Assembly (NCBI RefSeq): GCF_010672455.1
Contig: NZ_JAAHGO010000012.1
Location: 443,002 to 507,001 of the forward strand
DNA: 64,000 bases
Reading direction: 5' to 3'
From: Okeania sp. SIO2C9
Lineage (GTDB): Bacteria; Cyanobacteriota; Cyanobacteriia; Cyanobacteriales; Microcoleaceae
Shown: piece by piece, positions 28,823 to 36,455 of the stretch
Layout of the letters: every line of letters begins with the position of its first letter
How positions within the stretch are numbered: the stretch's first letter is position 1
Notes under the pieces: generated by a model
Told to the model about the DNA's origin: nothing
Databases searched by the model: none
What the model saw: only the letters and a program-made list of their open reading frames with translations
Translations under genes and position numbers: made by a program

Positions 28823-29235
28823 GTTAGATGTTAGGTGTTAGGTTGTAGGTGTTAATAGGAAGGTGTTAAGTTTTAGGTTTTAGGTTGTAGGTCTTAAGTT
28901 AAGAAGGTTTTAGGTTTTAGGTTTTAGGTCTTAAGTAAAAAGGTTTTAGGTTTTAGGTATTAATAGGAAGGTTTTAGCTGTTAGGCTTTAGGTATTAATA
29001 AGAAATTTTTAGCTGTTAGGTTTTAGGTTTTAGGTCTTAAATAAGAAGGTTTTAGTTGTTAGGTTTTAGGTTTTAATAAGAAGATTTTAGCTGTTAGGTT
29101 TTAGGTTTTAGGTCTTAAGTAAGAAGGTTTTAGCTGTTAGGTTTTAGGTTTTAATAAGAAGGTTTTAGGTTTTAATAAGAAGGTTTTAGCTGTTAGGTTT
29201 TAGGTTTTAATAAGAAGGTTTTAGGTTTTATACGA
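28823..29235. repeat. TTTTAGG heptanucleotide array
   Basis: About 400 bp built mainly of TTTTAGG and TGTTAGG heptads, broken by AATAAGAAGG and GTCTTAAGTAAGAAGG spacers, in a higher-order period of roughly 60-90 bp. It is a cyanobacterial STRR-type repeat. The rest of the gap to 29635 holds ends of the ATATCATGTCCGG element (ATGTCCG at 29235 and 29407) and CTTCCTT/TGACTCC heptads. No gene. Confidence 0.85.
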
Positions 29236-29635
29236 TGTCCGAATAATTAGCGATCAAGAAACTTTCTCCTTTTTCTCCTCTTTCTTCTTCTTTCTTCCCT
29301 CACGACTCCTGACCCCTGACTCCTTAATCGTTCTTTATAAGTATTCAACCTTATATGATATTAGGTTGTAGGTTGTAGGTCTCAATAGGAATATTTTAGG
29401 TTTTATATGATGTCCGGATAATTAGTGAAAAAAATTTTCTATTTTTCCTCCTCTTTCTTCTTATTTCTTCTTCCTTCTCCCTTCTTCGTTCACTCCTGAC
29501 TCCTTAATTATTTTAATTTTTTTGTTAAATCCATTCCCAAAAATAAAACGATATAGCAATCCTAAATTATTTGTGATAATTTTATTTCTTCGGTGTTTGT
29601 CATTCCCTGCTCCCTATTCCCTATTCCCTATTCTC

Positions 29636-30529
29636 CTAATCTAATTGTGAATTACGTTTGCCCGTACAAATCCAATAAATAGGAGAAACTAAGCCAAAAG
29701 GTCGCCATTTTTTCGAGTCTTCTAATACTGATGCTACCCCACCACGACCCCGATAAATTTGCTGAGAATTTGGTTTTAAATATTTATTTCCTGTCACACC
29801 AAAAGCAGAAGTTGTAAAATATTCCACATTACCCATTCCCAAATTTAGCCAAGATTCTAATCTTTTAAAAATAGTAGGAAATCGTGCCTCTGCTAAAAAT
29901 TTTGGTCTATTTCTATTTACCCATAAATCAGCTAATTCACACTTAGTTAAAACCAAAGCAATACGCCGTTTTTCACTAAACAAATCCTGACCTGCTAATG
30001 CTACTAAAAGTCTATCCACTCCCCTGGCATATTCTAGGTCTTTACGATGAGTTGTACCATCAATCATTAACATAATTCCCGTTGCTGGAAAACAATCATT
30101 TAAGTAGTCTCGAAGTAATTGAGAATCTGTTTGGTGAAGTACATCGCTGAAAAATTCTCCAGAATAATCTTTGCAACTAATATCTAGATTCAAAACATTA
30201 TTCGAACGCCTCAAATTATCTTCTGGTTTGAGAGTAATTCTTAAACTATAATCCTTCATTTCTAATACATCATTAGCTAGACGAGTTTGTTCAATTTGTA
30301 ACCCTTCCTCTATCAAATTTTGTGCCTGCTCAATCAAATATTCTCCATCTTTATTTGCTGGAGTAACTAATTCAACAGGACTAGAAAAATCAGCATTTGG
30401 CCACCTAGCCAAAGCTGCCATATAAGTAGTTTTACCAGCAGCGCGATCGCCTATTACTCGTAAAATGCCAGAACAATTTTCCTCTTTTAAATTCTCATTA
30501 ATTCTGGTCTTTAATAGGGACTTAAACAT
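29636..30529 (-). CDS. P-loop GTPase-like protein A (double-GTPase family-like)
   Basis: 297 residues. Walker A is VIGDRAAGKTTYMAAL; the switch II region is LDISCKDYSGEFF (D-x-S-G-E in place of D-x-x-G); the base-recognition strand is VLTKCELADLW (T-K-C-E for N-K-x-D). The C-terminus ends WRPFGLVSPIYWICTGKR, a block almost repeated in GTPase B (WKPYGIVSPLYWLSQGKR). That shared tail shows the two are paralogues and that it has a function. Known: DO-GTPase families occur in NTP-dependent conflict systems together with membrane partners; membership here is my inference from motifs and neighbourhood. Middle gene of the cluster; 830 bp of repeats separate it from the 720-aa gene. Confidence 0.7.
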   Translation of the reverse strand: MFKSLLKTRINENLKEENCSGILRVIGDRAAGKTTYMAALARWPNADFSSPVELVTPANKDGEYLIEQAQNLIEEGLQIEQTRLANDVLEMKDYSLRITLKPEDNLRRSNNVLNLDISCKDYSGEFFSDVLHQTDSQLLRDYLNDCFPATGIMLMIDGTTHRKDLEYARGVDRLLVALAGQDLFSEKRRIALVLTKCELADLWVNRNRPKFLAEARFPTIFKRLESWLNLGMGNVEYFTTSAFGVTGNKYLKPNSQQIYRGRGGVASVLEDSKKWRPFGLVSPIYWICTGKRNSQLD

Positions 30530-30803
30530 TCTTTTTACCGAAAAATTGTGGTTTAAAGACTCCCCTTTTAAGGGGATATTAACGAAGTCAGAAGTCAGAA
30601 GTCAGATAGGGGAGCCGTCGGATTGGCGACGTACAGAAGTTATTTTTGTAACAGGGATTTGAGCAAGAATCCAAAAACATTTCGCCTTCAAAGGCGGGGT
30701 TTTAGACCCATATTATTTTGATAAATAAAAATTTCCCTTTGAGTAAATCCTCTTCTTTTCAAGGGGAGGTAATAATTAATAATTAATTATTAATTATTAA
30801 TCA

Positions 30804-31628
30804 TTAATTATTAATTGTTGAAATCCTCTTTCCTTGACTTAACCAATACAGGGGTGAAACTATACCATAAGGTTTCCATTTCAAAGGTTCCCGTAAAATT
30901 GAGTGGGGACTTCCTAATTCATCAGTACGATTTGGACGGGGGTCATTTCGTTGTAGAACGCCAAAAGTAGATATAGCATAAAACCGTAAATTTTGTTGAG
31001 GAATGCGCTTTTGTAAAATACTGGTTGTTCTTGGTAAATGTACTTTAAATATGTCTAATTCTGGGTCAAGACGACCAGGCCAAATTTCTCCTCTTTCACA
31101 TTTACTCATTGCTATAGCTAGACGTAAATCTTGGGAGCGGTCGCGCTCATCCATTAAATTAATAAATCTCTCCATCACATTACTATAAAATATGTCGCTT
31201 CCTGGCTCCCATTTATGGAGTAAAATTAGACAACCGACATTATCTTTTATCAGACATTCATCGATAAATTCTTGATGTAAAGGATTAGAAATACCTGTTT
31301 GTAATTCATTAAAAATCTCCCCTGGATAATCTCGCACTACTAGATTAATTTCTTCTGGTTTTTGTTGCCACCAACGTTTTATTTCTATCTGAAAAGAATA
31401 CAAAGGTAAATCATAGAAACTTTTGATTTTTATTCCATCAATAATAGTGGGTTCTAAAGAAGCACCATTGAGAATAATTGTTTCAGCTTTATTAGCTAAA
31501 TTTTGAGCATCATTAGTAATAGCTGTAATTTGAAAATTTGGGTGACTTTTTTCTGGCCAATAAGCTAATCCTGCTAGATAAGTAGTCTTGCCCGCACCCG
31601 TAGGTCCCATAATACAAATATTCCCCAT
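30804..31628 (-). CDS. P-loop GTPase-like protein B (double-GTPase family-like)
   Basis: 274 residues, starting MGNICIMGPTGAGKTTYLAG (Walker A). VVRDYPGEIFNEL is the switch II equivalent (D-x-P-G-E), and AMSKCERGEIW the base-recognition strand. The C-terminal KWKPYGIVSPLYWLSQGKR matches GTPase A. No TM helix. Paralogue of A, 275 bp upstream of it on the same strand; the spacer holds AGAAGTC heptads, a CGCCTTCAAAGGCG hairpin and AT-rich repeats. Role as in A: probable nucleotide-controlled switch. Confidence 0.7.
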   Translation of the reverse strand: MGNICIMGPTGAGKTTYLAGLAYWPEKSHPNFQITAITNDAQNLANKAETIILNGASLEPTIIDGIKIKSFYDLPLYSFQIEIKRWWQQKPEEINLVVRDYPGEIFNELQTGISNPLHQEFIDECLIKDNVGCLILLHKWEPGSDIFYSNVMERFINLMDERDRSQDLRLAIAMSKCERGEIWPGRLDPELDIFKVHLPRTTSILQKRIPQQNLRFYAISTFGVLQRNDPRPNRTDELGSPHSILREPLKWKPYGIVSPLYWLSQGKRISTINN

Positions 31629-31783
31629 TTTTTTGATTAAATATGTGTTTACTATTTAAGCGTTCAGCAGTCAGCACTTCAGCACTTCCGCAAATAATGA
31701 ATAATTCCTGATAATGTTAAATAACCGTACCTTAGCAGTAATATCAAGTATCATTAATTAGCCATAATAAATTAGCTATTTTT

Positions 31784-31920
31784 AGTCATCTAAAGATGAC
31801 TTCTGCTTTGAGCCAAGAAATTTATTTCTTGGCGGATAACATGGCTTGCCAATGTCGCCAAGCCAATCTCGCCAAGGATTTTAATCCTTGGCTAATAGTT
31901 TAAGTCATCTTAAGATGACT
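31784..31920. repeat. Cluster of four nested hairpins
   Basis: AGTCATCTAAAGATGACTT at the left and AAGTCATCTTAAGATGACTT at the right frame GCCAAGAAA/TTTCTTGGC, GGCTTGCC..GCCAAGCC and GCCAAGGATTTTAATCCTTG hairpins. It is a compact, repeat-like structured block in the 494-bp gap between GTPases B and C. The gap otherwise holds CTTCCTT heptads and no gene. Confidence 0.6.
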
Positions 31921-32123
31921 TTTGAGGATTATGCCATCTTTTTATATTGTGGTTAATCAATACAACTTGATATAAATTTTAATTCTCTGTTATCTAACTC
32001 AATGACAAAACTTTCACTTTTTCCTTCTTACTTGTTTTGATCACGGGAACAAGATGCTCTCACTGGCTATACTTATTGCTTCCTTCTTCCCTCTTCCTTC
32101 TTCCTTCTTCCCTCTTCCTTCTC

Positions 32124-32867
32124 TCAACCTAAATAACTAGCTAAATAAATCCAAGGTAATTCTAATAAACTACGGTGATAAATACTGGTAATAAAACACC
32201 GAACAGATAAACCAGAACGACTACTATTTATTTGTTCCAATTGTGATTTTAGTGGTAAAAAATAACGATTAACTACATAATTATGACGTTGCAGCCAATT
32301 CATAGTATAACCATGAGGTAAATAAGCCAATTTAGAAATTTCTTGCTCAAGATTACAATCAATTAAATCGGCTTTATTCAGACATATTACAATAGGTCTG
32401 GCTTGAGGACAATCATAAATAAAAAAGTCAGTCCAACGATTAAACCTATTACACCATTGTTGCTGAGTAATATAATTTTCCTGGTTAATATGAGGCTGTA
32501 AAATTTCTCTATAGGGAGGAACAATTAAAAAAATTCCTTCACTTTTACCCACTATTTCTTTAAAATTTTGCCATTCATTAATATGCTCAGATTGCCATGA
32601 CCTACGAAATAATTCCCCAGGAGAATCTATCCAATCTACAATAATTTTACTAATACCAGTAGAAAGTCTAACTTTCACATTCAAAGAACGCTTTTCAATA
32701 CTTTGAGTAGGTTTAGCAGTGCCATCTAAATTAAGTAAATTTGCCTGGAGATTTTGATAATTTTGATTGACCAAAGAAACCTGAACATAATTTCCTTGGG
32801 GATTGGCCAATTCTAATGCGAAATGAGTTTTGCCGACGGCGCGATCGCCTATATAAACTACTCCCAT
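32124..32867 (-). CDS. P-loop GTPase-like protein C
   Basis: 247 residues, starting MGVVYIGDRAVGKTHFALEL (Walker A). IVDWIDSPGELFRRSW is the switch II equivalent (D-S-P-G-E), and IVICLNKADLID a proper N-K-x-D base-recognition motif for guanine. It lacks the W-x-P-[FY]-G tail of A and B and is more diverged. It ends ELPWIYLASYLG. The D-x-P-G-E switch links it to B. It is the promoter-proximal gene of the cluster C-B-A-TM protein. Confidence 0.72.
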   Translation of the reverse strand: MGVVYIGDRAVGKTHFALELANPQGNYVQVSLVNQNYQNLQANLLNLDGTAKPTQSIEKRSLNVKVRLSTGISKIIVDWIDSPGELFRRSWQSEHINEWQNFKEIVGKSEGIFLIVPPYREILQPHINQENYITQQQWCNRFNRWTDFFIYDCPQARPIVICLNKADLIDCNLEQEISKLAYLPHGYTMNWLQRHNYVVNRYFLPLKSQLEQINSSRSGLSVRCFITSIYHRSLLELPWIYLASYLG

Positions 32868-32876
32868 TTTAGAGTT

Positions 32877-32946
32877 AATACCAATTTGATAAATATTTGC
32901 TACAAATAACTAGGTTATTTCTTAGAAGTCAGGAGTCAGGGGTCAG
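32877..32946 (+). repeat. Dispersed TTTGATAA..TTTGCTACAAATAA repeat
   Basis: A copy of the family also seen at 3003, 46788 (reverse) and 54757, again ending in GTCAGGAGTCAGGGGTCAG heptads. Confidence 0.6.
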
Positions 32947-33062
32947 AATGGATAGCTTTGATGCTATTTGTTAGGTCATAATTTATCTTTTTAGTCTAAG
33001 GGACATTGCCTGTATATGTCTTTTAACTGCCCTGATTATTCAAACACATTCTTTTTCCAAAG

Positions 33063-33778
33063 GTGTTAATCTCTTCTGCTTACAAAGAAAATATATTAGT
33101 AGCAAATATTTCCAACAATTTGGGATTAATTTATAAAGATTTAAGTTGCTATTCTGAAGCCGAAGAATATCTGATTAAATCCATAGCGATCGCTACCCCC
33201 ATCTTACCGAAGACTTCCACAAACTCCGCGACTTGGGCGAACAAATAATCCACCTTGCCTTTTCCACCCCTCAAATCCAAGATTTCACCACTTACCAACA
33301 ACAATTAGCACAATTGCAAACCGAACATAACAACTTGCAAAAAAACCTAGCATCCCAAGTTCGAGAAATCCAACTAAAAGAACAACTCCCTAACCCTAGC
33401 GATGTTGCATCAGAGTTACCAAAAGGTTCAACATGGAAAACGAAGCACTAGAAAGCTACTTCAAACCCCTTCAATGTCCCCGAATGCTCTTAATCGCCAC
33501 CCACGGTGTATTTTTACCTAATCAGCCAGAGGAGGACTCCCCAAGTTTTCCTTCTCAAAGGGAAACTGCTTTACTACCAGGCGATCGCTTTTTTGGTCGA
33601 GTAGAAAATCCTATGCTCTGTTCCACCCTCGCTTTAGCCGGAGCTAACACATGGGCAAAAGGTGACAAACTTCCTCCAGAAGTGGGTAAAGGAGTCCTAT
33701 TTGCTCAGGACGTAGCCGGACTTGACCTCTGGGCAAATGAAATTACTGTCCTGCTTCGTTGGCAAAGAGCGCAATCAT
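33063..33778 (+). pseudogene. Decayed TPR-CHAT protein
   Basis: Three fragments in different frames. (1) 33063-33210: a TPR-like unit, ISNNLGLIYKDLSCYSEAEE. (2) About 33212-33440: the linker DLGEQIIHLAFSTPQIQDF and QLAQLQTEHNNLQKNLA then SELPKGST. (3) 33433-33750: the second half of a CHAT domain, LLIATHGVFLPNQ (catalytic His), NPMLCSTLALAGAN, and LDLWANEITVL. The stretch between fragments 2 and 3 (first half of the CHAT domain) is deleted. The sequence breaks off just before the SACETG motif that carries the catalytic Cys. CHAT proteases are caspase-like; this copy cannot be active. Confidence 0.75.
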
Positions 33779-33811
33779 AATGTTTGTATCTAGAAGGTAT
33801 CTACCACTCAT
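33743..33811 (-). pseudogene. VapC (PIN toxin) N-terminal remnant
   Basis: It begins at ATG 33811, overlapping the antitoxin stop by 11 bases, and reads MSGRYLLDTNIMIALFANEA, the PIN-domain start with its first catalytic Asp (LDTN). It stops after 22 residues where the sequence turns into the antisense of the truncated CHAT gene. The breakpoint is near 33750. The toxin is therefore dead. Confidence 0.7.
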
Positions 33812-33983
33812 TGATATCTATTTGTTCACAATCTTGTTTAATCGTTTCGCCAATAATTTGAAGGTCTTCAGGAGAAATTGAGCCAGCAAAAGGTAATAAT
33901 TGTGTTCCTGAAATATCTCTAACTTGAGTTTTTAGCAATTTCCGAGCAAATTCAAGCACTTGGTATTGCAAGTGCTGTGGCAT
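33801..33983 (-). CDS. VapB-type antitoxin, toxin partner lost
   Basis: 60 residues from ATG 33983: LQYQVLEFARKLLKTQ, then QLLPFAGSISPEDLQII and the C-terminal CEQIDINEW typical of cyanobacterial VapB antitoxins. The frame stays open upstream with VIDEVVEQLKV, which matches the usual N-terminus, but no ATG/GTG/TTG in that frame follows the AAAGGAG site at about 34042; the native start codon may have been lost. With VapC reduced to a stub (33743-33811), the locus is a relic. Confidence 0.65.
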   Translation of the reverse strand: MPQHLQYQVLEFARKLLKTQVRDISGTQLLPFAGSISPEDLQIIGETIKQDCEQIDINEW

Positions 33984-34067
33984 AACTTTTAATTGTTCGA
34001 CTACCTCATCAATGACAGACAGACTTACTAGATATCTCCTTTGTTAAGTAAAGTATTAACAATAATA

Positions 34068-34319
34068 TTAGGCACGTTTCAATTCTTCAGCTAATTCCGC
34101 TTCAGTAAGTTGAAAAGTTTCTACTCCATAATCAGCTAATTTTGTTAAAAATAAGGGTTTAGGAATTCCAAGCAAATTTGCTGCTGCTCTGGAAAAAAGA
34201 CGACCTAATTCATAAAGTTTAATAGTAGCAATTAATTGCATTTCTTGACTAAGTTGTTCTAGGGTTAAATTTAAGGTTAAGGCTGTTTATTCTGGTCTGT
34301 TGATGATTAGTTGGTACAT
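34068..34319 (-). pseudogene. UPF0175 family protein with nonsense codon
   Basis: ATG 34319 gives MYQLIINRPE, then TAA at 34287-34289, then the frame continues TALTLNLTLEQLSQEMQL and YELGRLFSRAAANLLGIPK to EAELAEELKRA. The UPF0175 helix-turn-helix-like core (IKLYELGRLF..AA..LG) is intact downstream. One base change (CAA to TAA) would explain it. Internal initiation at the ATG in SQEM is possible. UPF0175 proteins are often antitoxins; it sits just upstream of the vapB relic on the same strand. Confidence 0.65.
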
Positions 34320-34478
34320 AAAATCTATTTTTTGTTAAGAGTATTAATTGCAAAATAATATTATTTGAGTGAATTGAAAAGTTAGGAAGTTGGCGATCGC
34401 TATTTGAAAGCTATTTTACAGAAACTTTTGAATAGGTTGTAATTGGTAGATTCTGACCCATAAATACCATTTTAGGGA

Positions 34479-35088
34479 TTAATTCTGATAATTTACCATT
34501 GATTTTGAAGAAATAGGTCTTGATTGTTCCTGAGTAGAAGGTTTCTGAGGTAGGGTAATAATATTTTCAGTGAAAAACCAAACTGCAAGGCTAGAAATAA
34601 CCCCAGATAGCAAGCCAAGAATTAAGCCTTCAATCCATCCTCGAACTCTTCCCTTAGAACTAGCATTTTCGATCAGACGAGCAAAGGATTCTTGAGGAAC
34701 TTTTATAGTTATTCTGAATAAGAATGGGGCACTTTTTCAGCTCAAATCCTTTCACAGCAAGAAAAACTCGTCTCAATCTAAACCAGAATGACTATAGAAC
34801 AGTTTCTGCGGTACTTTTATCCTCCTCTAACTCATGAATACGTTCTTGTAACTTACTAACTTTTTCCTTGTTTTCTTGAGCCTCACTTTGCAATGATTCT
34901 ACAGCCAATATTGCAGACTCTAGCTCTTTTTTTATATCGCTTAATCGACTAATTCTGGTATCTATGCTTTGGGGATCGATAACTTCATTAAGAGGAATTT
35001 CATAACTTATAAATGGTATTGGTAATTTTATTCTAACTTGAGCCTTGCTTAAAACTTCCTTACTGAGAAGCTTAAAAATCTTTTTCAT
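34479..35088 (-). pseudogene. Coiled-coil plus TM protein, split by an 89-bp MITE
   Basis: Part 1, 35088-34797: MKKIFKLLSKEVLSKAQVRI, IPFISYEIPLNEVIDPQ and a coiled coil (about residues 40-95) ending STAETVL. Part 2, 34703-34479, in the frame obtained when the MITE is removed: KVPQESFARLIENASSKGR, then a TM helix GLILGLLSGVISSLAVWFF and a polar tail. Removal of 34706-34794 and one TA joins the two parts as ETVL-KVPQ without loss. With the insert the first part stops at once (TAG inside the MITE). The family is not recognised. It lies 100 bp downstream of the three-TM protein gene on the same strand, and the two may be partners. Confidence 0.7.
34706..34794. mobile_element. 89-bp MITE with TAGTnATTCTG ends and TA target duplication
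   Basis: Inverted ends TAGTTATTCTG (34706-34716) and CAGAATGACTA (34784-34794), flanked by TA on both sides (34704-34705, 34795-34796), the mark of IS630/Tc1-mariner-type insertion. No ORF inside. Confidence 0.8.
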
Positions 35089-35187
35089 AGTTCATTTAAA
35101 GAAGCAGAAATAAGTTTAAGTGAATTGTATCCCAGTCATGGGAAATTTGCTATTTCAGCTAAATATAACCAACAGCACTTGCACTTC

Positions 35188-35793
35188 CTAGAGGGCAGAC
35201 GGAGGACTCCCAGTTTCAATTCTACGAGCAAACTTCCGAATATCTGCTACCTTTTGTATGTATTCATCAACTTGCTGTTTGAGAAGTTGAGGATCTGAAT
35301 TTGGAAAGTCAAGCAAAGTACGACTAATGTCATAGTAATCAGATTCTTGTTGACGAAATCCTTGATATTTTTGCTCTGCCTTAAAGGTGTAAGCTAAAGT
35401 TACAATCAACCCTGTCCATGTTGTCAACAAAGTCATAAAGCTAACTGCCCATTTATTTGTTGCATCATAAAATTGGATAAGAACAGGCAAACTAATGGCT
35501 GAAATCAAACTCCAAATTACTCGTGCTGAGTCAAGCCTTTGGTAAGCTGCTGCCTGATTCTTCCAGTAGACTAAAGTTCCTTTAATTCTACTAAAGTGTT
35601 CTTTCAACCTCTCTTGCTCTTCTCCAAGATTATTGGCATTATCAAACCAGGTTCCAGCACTATTTAAATCAATTTTCTTTAAAAAAGCTCCGATTATAGG
35701 AACAATAGTTATCAATATTCCTATACACAGAATTATGACTCCAATTGCCCATATATTTATAGACGAAACAGATGAAACTAATTTACTCATCAC
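35188..35793 (-). CDS. Three-TM membrane protein, SLATT-like
   Basis: 201 residues. TM helices lie at about 14-38, 92-110 and 116-137; between TM1 and TM2 is a soluble helix (NNLGEEQERLKEHF..), and after TM3 a cytosolic helix KAEQKYQGFRQQESDYYDIS. Two closely spaced helices followed by a helical segment with Y-x-x-x-x-x-E spacing recall SLATT/DUF4231 membrane effectors of nucleotide-signalling conflict systems. This is a structural resemblance only; there is no cyclase or nucleotide sensor next to it. A generic membrane protein of unknown role is the alternative. It heads a two-gene unit with the MITE-split gene. Confidence 0.6.
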   Translation of the reverse strand: MMSKLVSSVSSINIWAIGVIILCIGILITIVPIIGAFLKKIDLNSAGTWFDNANNLGEEQERLKEHFSRIKGTLVYWKNQAAAYQRLDSARVIWSLISAISLPVLIQFYDATNKWAVSFMTLLTTWTGLIVTLAYTFKAEQKYQGFRQQESDYYDISRTLLDFPNSDPQLLKQQVDEYIQKVADIRKFARRIETGSPPSAL

Positions 35794-36455
35794 ACAATAA
35801 ATAAGGTATATCAGTCATATTTTTACTTGCTTGAAAGCTGCTTAACTATTAATTTTATAGCAGTTGTGATAAATATTCTGAAAGTCTTCTTGATGCCTAG
35901 ATTCTCAATGTCTATAGTCTGATTAACAATTCAGATAGTTCTTTTTCTAGAAATTTTCCATTGCAGCAAAAGATATTTAAAAATGATAGAACTCCGTTCC
36001 GTTACGCTATCAAACTACGTTACGCTAGCGCGATCGCACTCCCACTCAAACATTCTTTACTCATCTTAATAAGCACCTAAGCAGAGCTAATGACTTACCT
36101 CCAAAATACACGAAAATTTCTTGACAAGCAACCACCCTATATCTCTTACATATCAATACTTTTAATAAATGGCCTATGAAGCAGCGATCGCACCCTTTTT
36201 ACCCCCATTTTTCCCCCTAAATAGCTCATTTGAACTTTTTTTGGAAAATTTAGTTTAAATTCCAAATATATTTAGCAATAATTTATAAGCTTAATTTATA
36301 ATAATCATTCATTAAACCCTAAAAGTCTTACAGGTAAAGACTTTCAGTTAAACCAACACCAGCAAAAATTAAATATCAACCTTCTTTCTTCTTCCTTCCT
36401 ACTTCTTCCTTATAGAATAAAGCTATCTAAAATATTTATTCTAAAATCTAAAAAA
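35794..36455. other. Spacer upstream of dnaE-N
   Basis: 660 bp, divergent promoters expected for the flanking genes. It contains two GCGATCGC octamers (about 36030, 36185) and a short CTTCTTCCTTCC tract at 36382. No gene or structured RNA recognised. Confidence 0.4.

Noticed and set aside
33433..33780. Independent 115-aa gene
   Set aside because: It is the back half of a CHAT domain lacking the catalytic Cys; part of a pseudogene.
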